Below, piece by piece: positions 31,180-41,231 of a stretch of DNA of 41,231 nt. The position numbers and the translations under genes were made by a program. The notes below the pieces were generated by a model. That model was given only the letters and a program-made list of their open reading frames with translations, did not search any database and was not told the DNA's origin. The number at the start of each line of letters is the position of its first letter. The first letter of the stretch is position 1. Source of the stretch: Phoronis australis (Eukaryota > Phoronida > Phoronidae); NCBI GenBank assembly GCA_002633005.1, contig NMRA01000494.1:277932-319162 (forward strand), read 5' to 3'.

Positions 31180-33915
31180 ACCTCCGCCCACCCACACACA
31201 GGGAAAACGTGACACTGTTTGTCACTCTCACAAATAGATTACTTTACGTTATGCCTACCATCTGCATACAATGTAGCGATAATACCCACTGTCGGCTTCT
31301 CAAACAGATGAAACTCCGTTTGTCATTTTCTGGGGCCATTCGACTCCATAATATTAAAACAACTTGGTGAAATTTGTTCGGAAGAAGTTTTCGGTGCTAT
31401 CAGCTCTTAACGTACTTAGTTTGTATTGAACAAACAATCCACCCTGAGCTCTCGTACATTGTAACAACAGCGCAACAAGATAATGTAATGATCAAACCAA
31501 GTCCAATTCATAACGTTTATCAAACAAAATTTCAAGTGCCGAGAGAATAACAACAGTTTGGGTTTAGTCATTGAATTATAGCAGACCAAAATGTTTCGTC
31601 AATAATCCTAGTCTCTCATTAACAAAAAGTGGTGAGATCTAAAAAGAGCGAAGGTGGCCTGGTGTCATTTGCGCTGTATCAAACGTGCACAGTCCTCATG
31701 GTGGCGTCCATTGCACAAACCCCTGAGCTAAAAACACGAGAGCCCTGTTATAGTTGGTCGTGAAGGAAGATTTCAAGTCTACAAATCTCCTTTAAGAAAA
31801 CGGGCAGACCTAAGATTTAACTTTTGGACAACAGTCTTGACCAGAAAGTCGTTTGAGACGGCAATTCTATGAAGGAACTTATCTGAAATCGGTTTTATCT
31901 CGAATCATCAGTTACATTCTCCCACTTTTCAGATGAATCACGAACTTTAATTTGTGATTCCCACATCATCTCATGTGTTGGTTATCTTGGAAGGCTTAGA
32001 AAATCTTATGTTTGGAATGTATGTGATGGTCAAAGAATTACGCGGATAAATATATAAAAATTAATTAATTGACTTAAATATTACACAGAAACCACACCTG
32101 TTCCAAAATGATACGTAAGACATAAAAGTCAAATATATTGTGAATATAATGTTTTATAAAAAAGATGCTTGACTTGATAACAGTTATGTTGTCATTATAC
32201 CACATTGGACGATATTGAAATTCTTCATTCTTGTCAGTGTTCAGAGTTTGGGCGCAAAGTGTTTCAACAACTCAGACCAAAATCAAGTTTTCTTTTTCTA
32301 TGTACTCACACCTTAAAAAGCACTAATAAAGATCTCAACTTTCAAACAATATTTTTGTGGAGATGTTCTTATGATTTTAGGTATCTTTATTCTGTCGTTT
32401 TGCAACGACAAGCAACGTTTAAAACATTAATCCAACACGTTTAATTGATTGTCTGGACGGCGATGGCAAAACAAGGGGCAAATGAACTAGCTTAGGTAAC
32501 AAAATTGACTTAATAACGGTAATACTACCATGACAAATTAGTGAACAGGTCTTAATTGCGATTGCCTTATTCTGATTGCAGCCAATTTGTGCCTGTTGAA
32601 AGTGTTTACTGCACACTCCTTATAGACAAGATTGACATTATTACACGGGATTTTTCTTAAATTTGCATGTATTGGGTAAATCCGCACATTAAAAAACTAC
32701 GGGTATTAGTACCCTCAAATTATGCCTCTGAGGTTCTTCAAGTCTGAACATGTGCGAGCTTCAATTACAACTGCAAAGGGACTTAGTTACCTGAGGGCTA
32801 GACTGGTCATCTGCGTAGTGGGTCTCAAAAATGTAATGCTCAGTCTGTGGTGCCTGCTGGTGTTCTGGGATATATCGCGGCGCATTGGACGTGTTTCCAC
32901 TTTGACAATCTCATAACTTGTATTCACTTGGAGGGGTAATTCACGAAAGCCCCAGTGACGACATGCCAGGAAGTACATACCAAAATGTTCGTGCATTGTG
33001 CAAGAGAGTCCAACTACACTGTACTAGTACTCACCCAAAAGAAAATACTGCTGTCAATTATGCCATTATGGGACTTGGTTTAGTGACATAATACGCCAGC
33101 GTTCCTTGTGTTACCCTGACAGGTTTTTAACCCTTATGAAATGGTTAGGAAAAGTTACTGTATCAGGAACCAAACAGTACCTATCCCATAACCAATACAC
33201 AATTCGTATTCGATGAAAGTTTAAGTGAACGCGCCACTCATGATTAAGACCAGAAGAACACACTGTCATTTTAAACTAACCGCGAAACCGGAAGTATAAT
33301 TCATTCACTACGGCTTAAAGGAATGCCGGCTGTGAAACTGGAGAAGTGCCTGGTACCAGCCTGCAAACGGGGGAAAAATAACTGACTGCGGACCTTAACT
33401 TTAATAAAATCAAAATAGGAACAAAATCTGTTGAAATGGTTGAGAAAATGTTGCAAACACATTTATTATTTTGCCGGATTCGGACATGGACCCGGTACAG
33501 ACCGAGACCAGAACTGCACAAAGGCGAAAACTTGCAGTCGCCGATTGTTTCATCGGAATAAATGTTTCAAATCATCAATGCCGTGTACAAATAAACTCTG
33601 GTAAACAAACAGTATAAACAGAACAACGATCATGCTATATAAAAACTAATTGGCAGTTTTTCAGCCACATGCCCCTCTGAACACACGATGTAATTAAAAA
33701 CTTTTATTGGAAACTGCAGCATGCTAAAACATAAATACGACGTCTTCTAATCTGTTGAAATTGTACGCTTACACGTTCGAATGGTCAACATCAAGTGAAA
33801 GAACGTTGGTATTTCGTCGAAAAGACCTTTGCATTTACGTATATTTAATTTTTTAATAAGAATTTCGATTTTTGTTAACAAAACGTTAGTTTCAAACTAG
33901 CAGTCGGGAATTCTT
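31180..33915. other. Gene-poor stretch
   Basis: Several frames of 65-80 codons exist on both strands without splice-site or motif support. No tandem or inverted repeat recognised. Confidence 0.4.
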
Positions 33916-33923
33916 TATTTCTT

Positions 33924-33929
33924 TCTTGA
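33924..33929 (-). terminator. Polyadenylation signal of the - strand gene
   Basis: AATAAA on the - strand, 31 bases past the stop codon at 33961-33963. Confidence 0.7.
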
Positions 33930-33960
33930 GACGCTTTTGTCCCATGCAGCTCTCTGTCGT

Positions 33961-34570
33961 CTAATGTAAAAGAATCTCTAGCCATAACAGTGTAGATATA
34001 GTCACATACTTCACGTGAGCCTGTGGCACCCCGTTATATGCGTAGTCACAACCCTCGTCCTTCGCCTCAGCCTTTTCCGTCTCAACTGCACGGCTATCAT
34101 CATTGTTTAACACCGTGCTTCCGTCGCTGGTTATACTGTTGCTTGGTTGTTCACTACCGGATGAAAACATATCGGTCATCGTTTCCGATGGGCTGTTGTG
34201 CGTCGTGGATTCTTTTGTCGGTCGCCTTGATGATGCATCATCCTCTTTAAGCGTTGTCTCATTCGTTGCACCAACGTTTGGCACTTCACTTGAGGTGCTT
34301 TGGTAGGTTGCCGTTTTGGGTGATCGAATTGTTGGGCGTTCTACGTGTACGTCATTGGCATCTGGGGTCGTTTTGTGTCTGTCTGTCGCCAAAATTGACG
34401 TATCTGTTGTACTGCGCTGTGACGTTGCCTTTTTGCTGGATGGTTCGGGAGGAAAGTCATCATAATGGATAACTGGGCTAACACCTTCCAGTGGTGACTT
34501 TGGTCTTTTAGTAATCAAACTTACACTAGGGGGCGTAAGTGTAAGGTCGAACATAGCGTATGTGTGGAAC
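33961..34570 (-). CDS. - strand gene, terminal exon (mucin-like stalk, hydrophobic tail)
   Basis: Acceptor TTTTCGTAG ends at 34571. One base completes the split Arg codon, then 202 codons follow to TAG. The upstream part of the open frame (to 34620) lies in the intron. Confidence 0.65.
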
Positions 34571-37500
34571 CTACGAAAATAGTGTTTTGCATTGACGGAT
34601 GCATTCTTTAAATAACTCAATTATTTTCAATAAATAATGGTGATAAATACAATATTTTTAGTGAAAGCTACGCCTATGTACATGAAATCGGCTGTAGAGA
34701 AATATTTGCACATGATTAGTGAATTCCGTTTTGGCACTCAACATCCGCACTACCGTGACAATGAGACACTTCATTTTCAAGCTCGCCTGCCTTTGAACTA
34801 AGAGCCGCTGTAAAGTATCATACACGTCGATGGAGGTTCAAATACAGTGCGTCTCAAAAATGTTAACAAAAATATTCTAAACTATGAGCACCAAGGTATT
34901 GTTTAACTGGAAAAGATTGGTAACTTTCTTGCTGCAGAATTCTCGAAGTTTATTTTATAGTGTATAATGTACATGTAAAAGTTAGAAAATGTCTCACACT
35001 TAAATGTTACCTCAGAAAACTGAACATGTGAGTTTTATTTCCAAACGCAAAACCAGCCTCCCGTTCAGCAATGCTAGGACCTTGCTAAAAAGAAGACTTC
35101 CTGAGATTACGTGACATACTGTCGTGTATTTTAAACGAGAACACAGTTTAATACTCCTGAGTTAGCAGTTGTATTGAAGAAAAACTACATGTATTTGGTA
35201 TTTTCTCTTATAATGAATTGATTTTAGAAATTCAAAAACGTCTACTGTTTACTTTTCAAATTTAAAAAGTCGTGTTGGTCTTTAGCCTAACTTATTGTTA
35301 TATTTTTACTTTACAACTCGAAAGACCACAAATATCTCATCCAGCGAGTCCAGAGACGCTTATGAATAGCGACTACCTCACTTCAATCCTTGATGGCACC
35401 ATGAAACCTTTGGTGTACCGAGTGCTTTGCTGGATACTCTGCTGTAAACGGTGCACACTTTCTCGTCCACTTGCGTGCAAATACTAGTAGCGTACGATTT
35501 GCGTAATAACCAGCTATGCAAAGTGACAGATACAATTTTCTTTGCAGTACAAATTGACTGTGGAACTTCCTTAGCGTCTGTCTGCCGAGCGAAAAAATGG
35601 AATTTCAGCATCATAAAAAGCCACATTAGTTCCCAATAAAACATAAAGTTTTATCACACCCGGCCCTACCTGATTTTTGTCTGCCTAGCGCAGGATTAGT
35701 CAACAAATTATTTTGCAAGAGTTTTGTCTTTCTGTCGATATCTAACACTAATACATTTCCGAAATCTTGGCCCTATAGGAACAAACAAGAACCTGAGTCT
35801 ATGACAGTTTCTATAGTGCTCGGTCATTTCCGTACAGTGTATACATGTAAGTCGGTGCCTAAAGTTCCGCTCAGATCATTTATTCATCAACTTACTTCGA
35901 AAACACACATTGTAGAAATATCGCACGTTTTACCAATCCCTTTTTAGAATGGTTAAAATTTAGCATCCTCCTCCGATCTCCCAACGTTGAGATGATCGCA
36001 CGAATAACTTTTTTCCGAACAAGCGGCAAAAGCGCGTGGTCGCTAGGTGGCGTGACAAAGATTATAGCGTAAACAGCCGATTTTTAAAATGTAGTGCATT
36101 CTATAAATTTCTTGTGATCATCATGGCTCTTGCAGTAGTCAAACAAATCTCACAGGCCAGGTTAACCTCTATGGATGGAAATTTGAATTACGTTTTACAG
36201 TCTGTCGGTAAGTTTCGCATGCTCATGACGTATCGCCAGGATTTTGATTGGCGGTTCACTGACCAATCAGAACGCAACATTTTTGACACAACTTCGGCTG
36301 CGTTTCCAAGCCGCCATTTTACCCGACAAACAACACGTTGTTGATGGCTTCACAATGGGGAGAGCTTGCGATAGATTAATTACAAACTGGGTTAGACGAT
36401 CAATTACACTTAGTTTCGTTCTCGATCTCACCAACCACACTAAAGAATTGTTTGTTGGGTGATTTTCATTCACAGATAGACCGAGACGCCACTTTTCTCT
36501 TGGTTCGCGTAGGAGTATTACTCTTACCGTGGCAATGCAACTTTGATGTACAGCGTCGGGTTATCAGAGAAGCTATACCTGACCAACTTTGGGTAATCTG
36601 GTGACATCTCATAATACTTCCCGTCCACGTTCACCTAAAACAGGAAACCATTGATTGTCACGTGACAAAGGTGACTCTCATTCAAGCCAAATTTTCTTCA
36701 ATAGATCAAAACCAATTTTGTGCGCATAACATTACTCTATCATCGCTTACTTTTCTGGAAATAGTTAGCACCCATTGGACGGTATCAAATTCTAGAAGGA
36801 ACTTTCTTGGGAATTTTTCAGCGTCATCTATGCCTGATGTCTCTTTGGGTAACTCATAGAAAGTTTTCACTAGCATTTTCTCAGCCTTTGGATGGATAAC
36901 CTGAAGAGAGAGCAGGAACAACTATCCATTACATATAAATTCAAAATTGCTCAGTACAGTTGCTAGTCTTGAATTACAATCATGCCTATTTTAAATAGTA
37001 GTCGTTATTGCCGATCGTTGCATATACCTGTACAACAATCAAATACAAATTGAGCCCTTCGTCGCCATAAATTGTCTTGAAGTTGACTTTGCTGCCAACA
37101 ATGTACTGTATCTCACTGGTCATCATATAACGCCGATGTGGGTATGATTTAAGGTATGAGGTGATAAAATGCTTTTAAAATCTTGTTTTGTGAAGAAAAT
37201 GTTCCCCAAAACAAACCGAACTATGTCAGATTTGGGGAGTACGAACGATCCCGGGTTACAAAGTGATACTGGAATTTCTCGGACCCACAATGCTGCAGTT
37301 CTCTGGCCTCGTATTCGTGCCGTAGAATTTCTCGTGTTATTTGCTGGTCCTATTTTTTCACGTTTTACTCGGGTGCTTTTGACATTTCAATGTCAGCGAT
37401 GATTTACCTGGCTGCAGCGTTGACGGCAGCAGTTGAATAAATCTGACAAGTGTCCGTGGTGCAATTTTCCCGACATGATTCTCCGATTAACCTTTCCCCA

Positions 37501-40500
37501 AGCCTTAAGACGACACTGATTGGCTTAGCTATTTGATGGCTAAATTGATCACCACCATCTTGAGGCTTGGGGACGAGATTGTCCTAAACTCAGCCAGAAG
37601 CGGTAGAGCTGAGGGAGACAAATCTCGCAGAAAAATCCCTTTTGACTACCACTCAGGATTTTTACTCTCAGTATTTCGAACAAAGAGTCTTTACAGTTTT
37701 GATATTGACAAAATAAAATCGACCGTAGTAGTCGACGACTGGAGTACTTCGTCGGAGCACACACATCTGCTAGATGTGGCCACGGTCTAACGAGATTTCA
37801 CTTGCCGACATCAAATACACCTATACATACATTTAGTCAGTCGTGTACATCATTTATCTTTATCAGTAGGGGAGCGAAAAAAGTACAAGTCACGAAAATT
37901 CACTTGGATGTTGCTGCATACTGATGCAGCACAAAAAGCGCAGTTGCCGTTTTACCGACCGGAGCCATCATATCTTGCCTCGTCTTGTAAATCCATGTGG
38001 TCATTTGACGCAGCGCCGTCATCAGACGTAGTTGTCCATACATATATAGAACATAATCACATATGCGCACCGAGAGGGGGCTTGGGGAGCTCGTTCGAAC
38101 CCCCCAATTTGGCGAATTGGGCAAAAAGGTTCTCCTAGGTGAAACAAAAAGTGCGAGTAAATGAGACAAAAGTGCACAAAGTCCATAGGAAGTCGGCGCG
38201 GATGCACAATTCGAAGGCCTGAACCTAGTGCCCCCCTATTTAATGCTCGTTGATGTTTTTCAGTAAAACGTCCGCATAACAAAAAACTATAGCCCCCCCT
38301 ACCCCCTATATTTTAGGCTGGGTGCGCGCATGAATGAAATCTACAATAATATCTACATGTAAAGGTATAATTATAATGTACTATCTCTCAGCCACGAGAG
38401 ATCCGTTGTATTTGTTTTGTCAGGTGCACACCCGCTAGCGTCACTACGGTCCATGAAACAACTATGTCCGCCAGTGGCCGTCCTATGGAATTTCGCTAAA
38501 CCATTTGTCTCCCTTTCCACGGTCTTTGTTAACGCCTTTGATTCAGCCGGCCGTTTTCTGGTCTCGGGAAAAAGAATATTTCTACCAGAGGATGTCCCAA
38601 TGAGTGCATGACGCGCCCTATGTTGGCCCGTGTCGAGGTACGTCATTGTTGAGTCATCAATTTTAAAAATCTGTTGTTTTCACATTAACTGATCATGTAA
38701 ATTTGTATAAATACCATTGTACCTTGGTAAGCGCAGAGTGTGAATATGTTACTTAAACTGCATTCCCAAGTTACTTGTACATATTGGTATGATTAGGATT
38801 AGAGGGCCGTAGGGAGGCAAAAATTATTGGGAAGACACAAACTACTCCTTATTTTTATCGCCATCACCTAATCGCCCCACCACCTCCCACCCTCCTCCGT
38901 TTTCCCGATGCCACCTTATTTGAACCGAACCAAAGCCCTGAAGTTAACCATGCGGGAGTAGGTGTAACACCGAGGATGCAGCCATCAGGATTTGAGTAAC
39001 AGTGAACCATCAAGGTTTCACAGAGAGCCACTGACGGGTAGTTGGGAGTTGCCTCAAGAACCTGTATCTGAGATTTTCAGTGTGCAAATGTAAAATTCGA
39101 TGAACTAAAGCTAGTCGCTGGTCAGCTCAGCTCCACCCATGGTTCACTTAAGTCGGGCAACTTAGCTCGCGCATGTACCTCGTACCCATGCGTCTGCGCT
39201 GGGTCTAAGGTCAAGATTTGTTCTGTTATGGTTCAGTTTCGGGAAAAAGTTCATTTTATTTTGGTCATTCTTTGATGGAATTTTTGAAAAGGTGAGGTCT
39301 TTGTGGCTGTTAAATAATCCCTTGCTGGTTGTCCAGTTTCTGGTTGCTGACGAAAATGATACAGGGTGTGTCCCAAAAATATACATACTTCACTGGAGTT
39401 CAAATTCAGTTCCCAGTCGTTATCCCCCTCATCTAGAACCCTAGTGAGTTCTATACAATTATCGCTAGAGGGGCATGACCCTAAATCCACTAGGGCTCTA
39501 GATTACGGGGAATAACCATTTCGTCTTTTAATAATATATATTATACAGAAAAACTTTTGGTGGAATTGCCATTCAGGCACTATGACAATGAAAAGGTGAC
39601 GTCAAAGAACGTCTTAATTTCTTTATAACTGACCTGGATTTCGACAATGAGTGTTAGCATTGATCGTTCAAACAAATGTTTGTTGAAACCACTTACTGTA
39701 CCTTGTATGTCAATTCTAATAGTTCACCGGAAGTTGTCCAGTTCCACCCAGACAGGAGTGCCGACATTCTGACGTCACCACTCTTCACTGAAACTATCTC
39801 GTCAGCTGTTGAAGTTGTGCCATCTTCCTGGTGAGAAAGTGAAAGAGTGTGCTACTGAGATGAGTCATCAAGTGCAAATGATGACCTTGTCTTTAATAGT
39901 GTTGATGTAATTCTGCAGTGGTTTAGACATGTCGTTGTGTTTTGAACAGTCCTTATAGGTCCGTAAACGTACATAAAGCTGCAATCTGTGTTAATGATTA
40001 ATGCAGTGTTCACAATAATTGTTTTTGCTGAGGATGTGTAGCTGGAATAAAGACACATCGTTCAATTTATAGGGTGGACTCGAAGAAATTCCATGAAAAG
40101 GGTCAGTCACCGTTTTAACAGCCAAGAAATGTTACTTTTGTAGAGGTTACATGTAATTCCACAGAGCAAACCATTTCGTTGAAATTCGTCATGGCAACCA
40201 TCTTTAAGCTATTAAGTCTGAAACAGTCCAGGAATAGATACCATGTTGTCAAAAATGATTGCAACTTTGAACAAACCAGGTTTTCAAAATGTTTAATATC
40301 ATGAGGTCTGCCTGACTGTACATTCTATTAATAGATCCTTTATAGATGTTTGCTGTTCAATAGAAGGGTAATCTTTTGCCGTTAAGTTCCAAAATTCCAA
40401 AATAAACCGTTTTAGGAAGTTATGTCACAATGGTACTCTTTAGTATGAAATGTGATTAAACAAGAATCGTTTCGTGAAGAGTTTTGTGGGGAGTCTGGTC

Positions 40501-40782
40501 GTGAAAATGAACTGCAAGTCCCGCACATCTTTAATGATCAATGATTCAAACAGGCCAGAAATCGGAAGCTATAGTTCCACTTGATGAGACTGACTGCCTT
40601 TGCAATCATTTGTGTGAAAGCAGCGGTTTTAGAGTATTTAAAATTATCATTAGATGGTCATGCATAAGACCAACACTATCATTCATCCGAATAGGGGATT
40701 GATGAAAAAATCCCATAAATTTGTGGACACTTACATGTACTACAATGGGGCTATTTGGAGAATTCTCCTCGCGGTGTCGCTG
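33961..40782 (-). CDS. Unrecognised gene: beta-rich exons, Ser/Thr-rich stalk, hydrophobic C-terminus (3' part)
   Basis: Exons in transcript order: 40782-40735 (tentative), 39827-39702, 37171-37028, 36900-36751, 36634-36528, 34570-33961. All internal junctions are phase 0 except the last (phase 2), and the split CG|G codon joins correctly across it, strong evidence for the chain. The five-exon part encodes about 378 residues. The first four exons are rich in alternating hydrophobics with no cysteines (for example GWNWTTSGELLELTYK, KVNFKTIYGDEGLNLYLIVV, FDTVQWVLTISRK, DGKYYEMSPDYPKLVRYSFS), suggesting beta-sheet. The last exon is Ser/Thr/Pro/Glu-rich for about 150 residues and ends in HVKYVTISTLLWLEILLH, a short hydrophobic tail compatible with a GPI signal. 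The N-terminus is outside or unrecognised. I cannot name the family. Confidence 0.6.
34640..36100. other. Intronic non-coding stretch
   Basis: Intron of the - strand gene. Frames at 35272-35644 lie on both strands and lack splice support. Confidence 0.4.
36234..36343 (+). promoter_or_regulatory. Dispersed promoter-like module, uninterrupted copy
   Basis: Contains ATTGGCGG...CCAATCAG, an inverted CCAAT pair that can form a hairpin, then CGCCATTTTACCC with a YY1-type core and ACAACACGTTGTTG just before an ATG (36344). It corresponds to 17869-17890 joined to 19597-19680 and has TTCA (36255-36258) where the other copy has the TTAA insertion site. It lies in an intron of the - strand gene. Confidence 0.6.
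36528..36634 (-). CDS. - strand gene, internal exon (107 bp)
   Basis: Acceptor GTTTCCTGTTTTAG and donor CG|GTAAGAG. 35 codons plus two bases: VNVDGKYYEMS ... LYIKVALP. Confidence 0.65.
36751..36900 (-). CDS. - strand gene, internal exon (150 bp)
   Basis: Acceptor CTGCTCTCTCTTCAG and donor AAA|GTAAGC. Exactly 50 codons: VIHPKAEKML ... WVLTISRK. Confidence 0.65.
37028..37171 (-). CDS. - strand gene, internal exon (144 bp)
   Basis: Donor CAG|GTATATGC. The acceptor TTTTAAAAG has a weak pyrimidine tract, so the 5' edge is less certain; this choice gives 48 whole codons, phase 0, containing YPHRRYMMTSEIQY and IYGDEGLNLYLIVV. Confidence 0.55.
37180..39400. other. Intronic stretch with two mutually antisense frames at 38371-38646
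   Basis: On the - strand a 91-codon frame (38646-38371) and on the + strand a frame bounded by an acceptor-like CTATCTCTCAG (38391) overlap. Neither fits the phase chain of the - strand gene convincingly. C- and G-rich patches at 38070-38310 may be a decayed transposon. Confidence 0.3.
39415..39545. mobile_element. Palindromic fold-back element, copy C (partly deleted)
   Basis: CGTTATCCCCCTCATCTAGA...CCCTAGTG at left and CACTAGGGCTCTAGATTACG with GGGGAATAACC at right are inverted copies of the family at 29819-29994. The inner right arm (GATAATTCTCC) is deleted. Bordered by TAATATATATTATA on the right. Confidence 0.7.
39702..39827 (-). CDS. - strand gene, internal exon (126 bp)
   Basis: Acceptor CTTTCACTTTCTCACCAG and donor AAG|GTACAG. 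Exactly 42 codons, phase 0. A competing donor GTAAGT five bases on would give phase 2 and break the chain. Confidence 0.55.
39850..40700. other. Non-coding stretch
   Basis: No exon, RNA gene or repeat recognised. Confidence 0.4.
40735..40782 (-). CDS. - strand gene, tentative 48-bp exon
   Basis: Acceptor CACTAGTACAG and donor CAT|GTAAGT. 16 codons, phase 0 both sides (QRHREENSPNSPIVVH). Short exons of this kind arise by chance, so confidence is low. Confidence 0.35.
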
Positions 40783-40803
40783 CTGTACTAGTGGTGATTA
40801 AAT

Positions 40804-40815
40804 TGCGCATGCGTG
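40804..40815 (+). promoter_or_regulatory. NRF-1-like site
   Basis: TGCGCATGCGTG is one step from the palindromic NRF-1 consensus, a common core-promoter element of animal genes. It lies 30 bases before the ATG at 40845. Confidence 0.45.
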
Positions 40816-40844
40816 GCTGTCTGCATGTAAACAACTGGTAAAAG

Positions 40845-41081
40845 ATGGAATTTTTATCAAAATTCGTACTCGCGCTAAGCCTTATTACTGCTAATTTCCC
40901 TGGTGCAAGTCTTCGACAGGTGGCCACAAATTCCCAAAAGACCTAAGGTTACTATATTCGTGGACAATTGTGGTCAACAGGGTCAACTAACTGACAAAAA
41001 GTGTGTGGATGCTGAAGCCCCGTGTGTGCTCTATGTCTATGACTATGTAGTTCCATTCGGAGACTACACAACATTACTTGG
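40845..41081 (+). CDS. Possible first exon of a + strand gene, frame uncertain
   Basis: The ATG at 40845 opens MEFLSKFVLALSLITANFPG, a good signal-peptide start, but this frame stops at 40944. A neighbouring frame is open from about 40875 through LLLLISLVQVFDRW to KVTIFVDNCG ... KKCVD ... CVLYVYDYV and reaches a consensus donor (CTTG|GTAAGT, exon end 41081). Either a one-base indel near 40873-40876 breaks a signal exon, or the exon begins at the acceptor-like CTTCGACAG ending 40919 and the ATG is chance. Product unrecognised; it would have three cysteines in this part. Confidence 0.35.
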
Positions 41082-41231
41082 TAAGTTTTTAGCAATCAGT
41101 TTCTATCAACATCGTTCGGTGATGTTATCCCCACCAGTTACCCCACTGAATAACAGTTTTATTGAGTGGAACTAAGTGTTTCTTTTTGGAAACTCACCCG
41201 ATGCCGGGTAGGCTAGCAGCACATATTCATA

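Noticed and set aside
36036-36344. 102-codon + strand frame, including MALAVVKQ... before a GTAAGT donor
   Set aside because: Only a donor and an ATG; it runs into the dispersed module and has no recognisable domain.
38371-38646. Exon on either strand
   Set aside because: Both strands are open with partial splice signals; neither fits the neighbouring exon phases, so the choice cannot be supported.

Overview
Eukaryotic (metazoan) genomic DNA: short interrupted ORFs, GT-AG introns with codon phases that agree between exons, AATAAA signals, microsatellites, tRNA-derived SINEs and several DNA transposons. Frequent ACATGTA/TACATGTA words, AT-rich non-coding DNA, multi-kb introns and the transposon set (THAP/Kolobok type, tyrosine recombinase with SGNH domain, hAT-like MITE, LINE tail) suggest a marine invertebrate such as a lancelet, hemichordate or lophotrochozoan. 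The species cannot be fixed from this window. There are two assembly gaps (7147-7210, 26227-26718) and one isolated N (22721).

Layout. 1-14.9 kb: gene-poor, with a GT microsatellite, a degenerate minisatellite, a MITE with ~45-bp inverted ends, a tRNA-type SINE, the 3' tail of a LINE reverse transcriptase and three ~430-bp tandem units. 14.97-24.93 kb (+): a complete small gene for a secreted six-cysteine peptide with the invertebrate CS-alpha-beta defensin pattern, split over three coding exons by two phase-1 introns and ending in Gly-Lys-Arg, a C-terminal amidation signal.

Its 6.3-kb first coding intron holds a nested transposon complex. A dead tyrosine recombinase/SGNH gene (-) is followed by a 1.7-kb THAP-type (Kolobok-like) element with ~159-bp inverted repeats and TTAA duplications. 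That element has two convergent truncated genes: the N-terminal half of a THAP transposase (-) and a cysteine-rich protein resembling the P2X7 'ballast' domain (+). The element interrupts a promoter-like dispersed module; a copy at 36.23-36.34 kb lacks the insertion.

24.9-33.9 kb: repeats, including a palindromic fold-back family (three copies in the window), a ~1-kb inverted-repeat element with a hAT-like MITE nested in it, and a promoter with four heat-shock-element-like motifs before a TATA box. 33.9-40.8 kb (-): the 3' part of an unrecognised gene, five well-phased exons plus one tentative one, ending in a long Ser/Thr-rich region, a hydrophobic tail and a polyadenylation signal. 40.8-41.1 kb (+): a possible first exon of another gene behind an NRF-1-like site.

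The main result is the amidated defensin-type gene; the second is the transposon carrying a ballast-like gene opposite a THAP transposase. All homology statements rest on motif recognition by eye.
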